Below, one piece after another: positions 56,515 to 64,000 of a DNA stretch of 64,000 nt. This stretch comes from Ailanthus altissimus. Taxonomy: Eukaryota; Streptophyta; Magnoliopsida; Sapindales; Simaroubaceae. Location: contig OX327686.1 in NCBI GenBank assembly GCA_946807835.1, positions 8,122,001 to 8,186,000 of the forward strand, given 5' to 3'. The notes below the pieces were generated by a model. It did no database searches and was not told the origin of the DNA. It saw nothing but the letters and a program-made list of their open reading frames with translations. A program made the position numbers and the translations under genes. Numbering within the stretch: position 1 is the stretch's first letter; every line of letters begins with the position of its first letter.

Positions 56515-58462
56515 AATATATATAAGTAATGTTATACTTACATACTTTATATACTTACAAGTGTTAGTAATTATTAACTTTTTAATTATATTATTAATGT
56601 GTTAATTGCATTGCACCTATAAATGAATGCCATATCAACATTAAAAAAAACATATATAATTTTAAAATATTAATCTTACTATCATTTTGAAAAAAAAAAT
56701 TATCACAAAATTTTTTTTTTTACAGTATAATGTATAAATACTTAAGAAATATATATATATACATATAAAAAAATTATCCATTTAACTAATTAATATCTAT
56801 TAGCAAATTTTGAGTAACGCAAGTATTTGAAAAAAAAAAAAATCTAAATCTTTTCTATCATTTTTTTAAAAAAAAAATCTTATCCATTAAACTAATTAAT
56901 ATTTATTAATAATTTAATAGTAACACTAAATATTAAAAAAAACTTATCCAAAAAGTACACTCAGCATAAAGTGGCATGTAATATAGATATATTCAGAAAG
57001 TAAATTCACAGTGTGGTTTTGAAAATACTCTTAACAAACTCCCGAGTCGCATCTAATAGTAATGACCATTAGTTTTAGGTAAATGTCTAAATAGCTAATT
57101 TTTAAAGAAATTTTTTATCTTAGTATCAAAATAAATTTATGAATTTCATTACTCACACATTTGATTTTCGAATTTTTTTTTTTTAAGCATTTTGCATTTC
57201 TCTCCACAAGTCATTTAAAATTTTAATTTAAAATACACTTTGAAATTAGTTAAAACTAGTAAATTTAGAGTAAAATAGATTACAAAATGATAAATTTGAT
57301 TTGTGAATGACTGAAAAATTACAAAAAAAAATAAGTAAAACTAGGCAAAAAAAATTAGAAAGGGAAGTTGAAGTATAGGTCTCACAAACTCTTCGCGCGC
57401 AAGGTGTGGTGTGAAATGGGGTTTGGCGCAATGCTTCACGCATTGGGTGTGGCACAAGTTAGGGTCTCGCACAATATTTCGATTGCGCAGGCGCCTCGTG
57501 CCATATCTCGCACACAGGGCGTTGCACGAGTTGGGGCCTCATGCCACGCCTCTCGTAGCATGAGAAATTTTGGGTTTCTTTCACTATTTTTGTCATCGAT
57601 TTTTTTATTTTTTAAATTATTTTTTATATTTTTTTGTAAATTGATTTACAAAATTATTTGTTCTCAATTTATAGAGTATTCTTTCAGATTTATTTAAATA
57701 ATAGACATGTTCTAACAAAATATCAATAAACCCACACATGAAGGCGCCTAAATGAGGTGATGGGGCCGATGACATGTCAAGTTGCATGTCACCACATTTA
57801 GCTAAATTCTTGGTTGCTGATTTTAATGGTAATGTTGTGCAAGTTATTGCATTGTCATTTGACAGCAAGGCAACAGTGGCCCATTAGCCTCTTTGCCTTG
57901 TTTGGTTGATTTGACACTGTCAAATTTTTTGACCACCAAAATTTAATTTACGATAACTGTAATGATTATAATGGTTGTTATCTCTAATTTTTTTTTAAAA
58001 AATTACTTGTGTCTTTATTTTATTAAATAATTTTTTTAATTAATATATAAAAATTAATTAAATTATGCTACGTGTCTATATATAGTTAAATATATTTAAT
58101 TATTCTTGAATTTGTTAAAACTAATAGTAATTATTAATAGTTGAGAGTGTGTGTATTTTCAAAATTATGAGAATTTATAAGGTAAATGAGCCAATTATCA
58201 TTTTTATTATTTATGAAAAATTTATTATTTATGAAACAATTTTTATTTGAAATTTAAAATACATAATTTTTAAGATTTATTTTAACTTTAATGTCATTTC
58301 TTTTATTTTTAGAAACTCATATCTCATATAATAATTTTTATTAAAACGATTTTAAAACTTACATAGAAATAAAAATTTAAATATATTTAAATATTATTTA
58401 TTATAATTGAGAATTTATTATTAATTTAAATATTAATTTATTAAATAATATTATTTATTTAT
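56515..58462. other. AT-rich intergenic region with one GC-rich patch
   Basis: Mostly AT-rich. At 57390-57570 a patch with repeated phrases (ggtgtggcacaagttagggtc, ggcgttgcacgagttggggcc) stands out. It holds two or three imperfect units of about 40-60 bp and may be the core of another LTR. No gene. Confidence 0.5.
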
Positions 58463-58472
58463 CTATATATAT
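58463..58472 (+). promoter_or_regulatory. Possible TATA box of the kinase gene
   Basis: CTATATATAT lies about 475 bp before the kinase ATG, at the change from very AT-rich to mixed sequence. If used, the leader would be long and would include the 108-codon open frame 58491-58817, which looks like chance. Confidence 0.3.
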
Positions 58473-58946
58473 CCCATTTCAGTTGAAAGTGTGGGATCTA
58501 CCCCACTTGTGTGGGAAGTGGGCTCACGCGACTCTTATTTTCTAAAACGTTGTCAACCAGTATCTTTTGGTAATTTTTCACCTAAGTTAAACAGAAAAAG
58601 AAAGAAACAGAGAGTAGCTAATTCCAATTCCCATCCCCACAAAAAAGGTGGTGGGAAAAAAGTTATTTTTGTACACACTGCGATGATGGTGATGATGATG
58701 ATGCTTGCAATCTCCAACACCAACACCACCTCCATTTTTAACATTAACATTTCCCCTTCTCTTTCTCTCCCCCAGTCTTCACCCTTCACTTCTCCTTACT
58801 CTCCTATTAAAACATGACCAATCTCTCATTCCTCTTGTTTTCACTTACTGTCCCATGCAGTTGTATTGACAACGCCATGAAATGAAACAAGATACCGGAA
58901 CTATAATCCATAAAGACAATACCAAGACTTTTCTTTATTATTCGTG

Positions 58947-61900
58947 ATGGAGAACAAGTGCGGTTGCTGGGCTGTTCTAAAACGCGGCGTTAGAGGTGCC
59001 TGCAAGCCCTCTGCTTCTAATAACTCTGCTAACACTATTCCTCGTACTAGTCTTGTTTATGATGCAGGTATTGTTCTTTTTCTTTTTCCTTTGTTTTTTT
59101 AGCCTTTATTACCATCAGGGAAATATTTTTTATGGGATTTGTTTTTAATTAATATATTTACTCTCTATTGTATTTCTCATTATGTGAAAATAATTTCTTT
59201 CTTTGTTATCTTCTCTCCGTCTCTTCTGACATATTTCCTGATTAATACTGTACTGTTGTTTTTTTGATATTCTTCTCTTAAAGTAGTTCAATAATCATGT
59301 TCAAAACTGCCTCTGGTAGATTCTCTATGCTATCAAATTATTGTAGTGTTATAATTTAAATAACAGATCTCAAACTGGGTTTTTGCTGATTCCTCCATCA
59401 AGACCAGTTTCTTAGTTCTAAAGCTCCCAACTTTGGAGTTTAAGTGAATCCTACTAGGCTTGTGTTTACAGCGAAATGCATATTTTTCTCTTTTCAGAAG
59501 ATTGAGACATTTAAATCTTTATTAAGTTTTCTTCTGTAACCCACTTGAAATTCTGTTCCTCAGTTTAAAAATTGGTACATTTTTAGTTTGGGAAGTAATC
59601 TGTATAAAAATGGGAAGGAATTTCTTGTCAATTTACATCGAACGTGCAAGTGTTACATCAAAGCTGAATTTGGCAACTAATGTATGTGTTTTATATTTGC
59701 AAGATTCTAAATGTAAGAAAGAAAAGTATCTAATTTTCTCTTGTTCATGTAGCTACTGAGACACGATACCTGAATGCTAGTAACCGAGATCTATGTCCTC
59801 CAAATGAAGCTCAGCTGTCCTCTGATAATCCTGATCCACCACCATCAGATAACAAATCACCATGTCAGCTGCTCCAGTTTACTTTTCAGGAGCTAAAATC
59901 TGCAACTGGAAATTTTAGACCTGATAGCATTCTTGGGGAGGGTGGATTTGGATATGTCTTCAAAGGTTGGATTGAAGAAAATGGGACAGCTCCTGCTAAA
60001 CCTGGGTCAGGAATTACTGTTGCTGTCAAAAGCTTGAAGCCAGATGGTCTTCAGGGCCATAGAGAATGGGTGGTTAGTAGAAAATCTGATTTTGGGTTAG
60101 TAGATTAATGCTGTTAAGAGAAGGTTTCTTATGTGCTGAAATTGAGAGTGTAACATACCATTCTTAATACAGGCCGAGGTCGACTTTCTTGGACAGCTTC
60201 ACCATCCTAATCTTGTTAAGCTTATTGGCTACTGCATTGAAGATGATCAGCGATTGCTTGTTTATGAATTTATGACTCGTGGTAGCCTTGAAAATCATCT
60301 TTTTAGAAGTGAGTTGACAATTTTTTACCTATGTTTCTTTATACTAGTTCTCATATAGTGTGATAGCAAAGTTAGGATATTGTTAAAGAATGTGGCTTGC
60401 AGACCTAACTGATATTAATCAAACCGAAAATTCAGCTTCTTTTGGCCATTAATATCTACCCTCTTTTACTTGTTTCTCTCAATATATTTAGATCATTAGA
60501 TGGAGATGAAAATTTCTATGTTTAAATATCTACTAGGTATGCACATTCTTTTACGTCTCTTATAAGCTTTACCGTTGCTAACTTGTTTTTCTGGTCTCAA
60601 TGGTACCTTCACATTGTTGTATGAAACAAATGCTGATATTTCTAAATTTTTGAAGGGACTATACCTCTTCCATGGTCCAATAGGATTAAGATTGCACTTG
60701 GGGCAGCAAAGGGATTGGCCTTTTTACATGGTGGTCCTGAACCAGTCATTTATAGAGATTTTAAGACATCCAACATTTTGCTTGATTCGGTATGTGAGGA
60801 TGAATTTTAATAACTGATTATGTACTGTCCTTGGTTCAACTGAGTTCTCAATTGGGAATTACTTTTTCAGGAATATAATGCTAAGCTTTCAGATTTTGGC
60901 CTAGCAAAGGCTGGTCCTCAAGGAGACAAAACACATGTTTCTACAAGGGTTGTTGGAACGTATGGCTATGCGGCTCCAGAGTATGTTATGACAGGTAAGA
61001 AAATTGTAATAGGTGCTTTGAGCAATATGAATGTTAAACTCTGTCTTGGCACTAGACTATTGTGAGGAGTTGGAGTCAACACTGAAAAGAGTTAGAAACT
61101 CTAGACACCAATGCAGAAGGAATGATGTGCATGCAAACCATTTGTGTAAGTAGAGCATTTGGTTAATCTTGGGTATCAGCTGTTCAGAGAGTATTTCAAG
61201 AATATAATTGTGGCTTTAATAAAATTTATATTGGTAGTTAATATTCTCAAATTCTCGGATAGTCTGTTATACGAAAAAAATGAAAAAGCGTAAGAAAAAA
61301 GAAAATGGAGACTCTTTTAAAAGTGTCAGCATGCTTGTGCAAGTTGTAATGGCACATGGCACACACTAAGTACGAAAAATTCCTTGATTCAAGTAGTGAG
61401 GTCTCTTTATCCACCCTCTATTTTGTATATGTGCCTGTTCGATTTCAGGCACCAATGTTAACATATGTTCCTGATCTAGCTGTTGATCAAACCAATATAA
61501 TTTTATTTAGCATTGGATTCATGTTGATTGAATCAATATAATTTTATTTAGCATTGACTACCTAGACATACAAAAATCTTCTACTTGCTTCTGCACACTA
61601 ACATATCATTCAGTTCAAATGCTTTAGGTCTTTCTCTTGAAGCAAGTGGTTTGAGTTTCTGTATCACTTGAGATTTGATGACCTAATAATATGAAAAATG
61701 TCTTTTTTTTTCTCCCAGGACATTTGACATCTAAGAGTGATGTTTACAGCTTCGGTGTAGTGCTACTTGAGATTTTGACAGGCAGAAGATCAATGGACAA
61801 GAAGCGCCCTAGTGGGGAACAGAATCTTGTTGCATGGGCACGACCATATTTGGCTGATAAGAGAAAGCTTTATCAACTTGTGGATCCTCGGTTGGAGCTG

Positions 61901-62173
61901 AATTATTCCCTTAAAGGCGTTCAGAAAGTTTCTCAACTAGCTTACAACTGCCTCAGCAGGGACCCGAAATCTCGCCCTACAATGGATGAAGTTGTGAAGG
62001 TTCTTACTCCATTGCAAGATCTTAATGATCTTGCTATTTTGTCTTATCACTCTCGATTATCCCAGCAAGGAAGACGCAAGAAAAAACAAGATGGAACTCA
62101 GCACCTCACAAGTGCCCAATCCAAAAGCATCAGAGATTCTTCATTGAATACTGGCAAGCAACGTTGTAAATAA
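58947..62173 (+). CDS. Receptor-like cytoplasmic kinase, subfamily VII (PBS1-like), six exons
   Basis: Exons: 58947-59067, 59753-60072, 60173-60308, 60656-60789, 60871-60994 and 61719-62173, all with GT-AG introns and one continuous frame of 1,290 nt (429 residues). The N-terminus [14 protein letters not shown] lacks Gly-2 for myristoylation but has Cys-5 and Cys-7, likely palmitoylated. The kinase domain shows the Gly loop LGEGGFGYV (101-109), VAVK Lys-133, Glu-149 in AEVDFLGQL, the catalytic YRDFKTSN with Asp-227, DFG Asp-245, and the activation segment [17 protein letters not shown] (258-274). The YRD variant is normal for this subfamily. The conserved [15 protein letters not shown] insert and the basic C-tail RRKKK point to the PBL34/35/36-like group; that finer placement is inference. 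Such kinases act at the plasma membrane downstream of immune and growth receptors. The last intron is about 720 bp. All catalytic residues are present, so it should be active. Confidence 0.95.
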
Positions 62174-64000
62174 TCAAGTGGTCATATTCTCTCCTTGTTG
62201 GCTCAACTATTATATGGAACAGAGGATGGGATGCCACCTTTGTTACCAGGGTTGTGTGAAGACAATATATCAGATTTGTAGTATAATTTTTGGGTGTTTG
62301 CAATTTTCTAGAGCCAGAAGGGTATGAAGAGGAAAAGGTACCTTTTTCTTTAAAATCTCAGATTAGTGAGCTGACAATCAATATGGAACCCACCGTGCAA
62401 TTTGCCTGTGTTGTAATTGAGATATATAATGTAATTAGATTAAATCTCCCATTTCCAAGTTTGTGATCTGCAGCTACCCGATTGTCAATTGCTTTTGAGT
62501 TTTTAGGAATTGGGTATATGCTTTTTCATGTAGTAATGATTCTGTGCTTTTTGTTTTAGATCCGACAGATTCATACCCAGAATTTAACGTACAAAATTAA
62601 CCACTCCGAGTAGAACTGGAAATCTCATTGGATTCTGAATTTGTATCACATTTTCTATCAAACATATTCAGAGGGTAAAGAAATTTGGATTTGAGTGAAC
62701 AAGAATTAGTGCTACCTGCAGTGATTTCAAGTTACACACCCAGTTTGTTCCCAGCTTAATGAGCACAAACATTTCTGATAAAAGAAACAGAGCATTCATA
62801 TTTCTTTACGCAGGGCATAACATCTATGAATGTCTGCATTTTCGCATTGGTCGTATATTTATCACATTCAAACTAGAATCAGAAACTTATTCTGCAAATC
62901 TCACAGAGATTTAAACTTCACTAATTAATTATGCGTTTTGTCGTCAGCTCCATTTGTATAGCATTCAAACTAGAACCTTATCTAGCTTTAACTTATTCTG
63001 CAAATCACTCCAGAAGGATAATGCTAATTTTCATACTTCATCACCAAAAAAAAAAGTGAAAAGGAGAAAGGAAAAAAGTTGAACTACGTGTGCATTTGAT
63101 TCGTTTGCTGTATTTCTGTCAAAGTAAAACTAGAATCGAATCTTAGCTTTAACTTATTCGTCACACCATTTCCAGATATTTGCACTGTTACATGTGGGAT
63201 TGCTAATGCTAATGCTATCCATCTAGCCGCTGCGATAAACCTCTAAAAGAATCTGAATCTGCTTTGCCATCAGTGAACCATAACTATAGTGTTCCCATTA
63301 ACTTGCGCTATAGATTAGCTCTATGTTTTCATCTTTTAAGTTAAAGCTTCAAATTAATTTCTCAACTAACAACCAGGCCAACTGGCAATTTTTGAGATGT
63401 TAATTGAAGCCAACCAAAGCATCATTATTGAATTAAGATGCATTTCTATTCTTAAATGTTGAAAGTTATTGTTATGACATACATAGGGAATTGAAATAAT
63501 TTTTTTTAATTTTTGTTATTAGATAAAAATATTTTTTATTTAAGAATCTTATAAATTTATGAGTTTAATGTTTTAAAATAAATAAAAATTAACAGGAACA
63601 TTTTTTGAATCTATGTTGAGTTTTCTTTTGCTAAAAAATTCCAAATCAAGTCTCTTATTCTATAGTGAGAGGAAGAGTGAGTTTTTAATTTTTTTTTCTC
63701 TTAAAAAAAAATATGTATCCTATGTTTTTCTTCACGTATGTGTATTGTGTCCTATTTAGATTATTTATTAATTAAATTATTATTTCTTAAAAGAAGACAT
63801 AATTCATATAAATCACGTAGAGTCTCATTCTTTGTGGTTAACGTATAATATCCAACATTTGAACATTATTAGTCTTTTAATAAAAGAAAAATATTAAAAT
63901 TAAAAATAAAATCTTTTTGATAATTTAAAAAATTATCCTTAAGATTTTATTTATTTAATTTTTAAATTAAATATTTAATTATATTTGGATAAAATATTAT
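62174..64000. other. Kinase 3' untranslated region and spacer
   Basis: The first 250 bases or so are probably the 3' untranslated region, with AT-rich signals such as aatgtaatt near 62430. Beyond that I see no gene or transposon to the window end. Confidence 0.5.

Noticed and set aside
58491..58817. 108-codon open frame before the kinase
   Set aside because: Low-complexity text with a Met run from a GAT repeat; no domain. Treated as leader or promoter.

Overview
The window looks like nuclear DNA of a dicot flowering plant. It is AT-rich, its genes carry introns with GT-AG borders, and most of it is old, broken LTR retrotransposons and solo LTRs. I cannot name the species from sequence alone.

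Only three genes look intact. (1) A single-exon calmodulin-like protein with four EF-hands and an N-terminal membrane anchor (30085-30771, +). (2) A five-exon gene for a small CUE/UBA-like ubiquitin-system protein with a coiled coil (32263-35702, -), convergent with the first. (3) A six-exon receptor-like cytoplasmic kinase of subfamily VII (PBS1-like; 58947-62173, +). The calmodulin-like protein and the kinase belong to families used in calcium and immune signalling, but nothing here shows that the three genes are co-regulated.

Layout. 1-1668: AT-rich DNA with two pairs of degenerate direct repeats. 1669-15571: a decayed Ty3/gypsy element of the Tat lineage with both LTRs, gag, protease, reverse transcriptase, two RNase H domains and integrase. 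Its 3' part holds a roughly 1.2 kb tandem array of hairpin-forming units and a decayed antisense extra ORF; a 2.08 kb solo LTR is nested in it with an AGAAG target duplication. 15572-20609: degraded DNA with a gag remnant and a 165-bp direct repeat. 20615-23479: a solo LTR flanked by GACTG duplications. 23485-24080: a copia gag remnant. 24081-30084: AT-rich spacer with an Athila-like LTR/PBS remnant. 30085-35702: the first two genes. 36400-49437: spacer with several LTR-like remnants, including a candidate solo LTR of about 3.4 kb with TGTAATA/TATTACA ends, copies of an unclassified repeat family, and minisatellites. 49438-54858: a nearly full-length but frameshifted Ty1/copia (Tork/Tnt1-like) element on the minus strand. 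54859-58460: repeats and spacer. 58947-62173: the kinase. 62174-64000: spacer.

I found no CRISPR array, rRNA gene, convincing tRNA gene or biosynthetic cluster, and nothing I would call a new biological system. The most unusual structure is the hairpin-bearing tandem array and antisense ORF in the Tat element. All domain calls were made by eye from motifs, and all exon borders from splice consensus and reading frame; no search was run.
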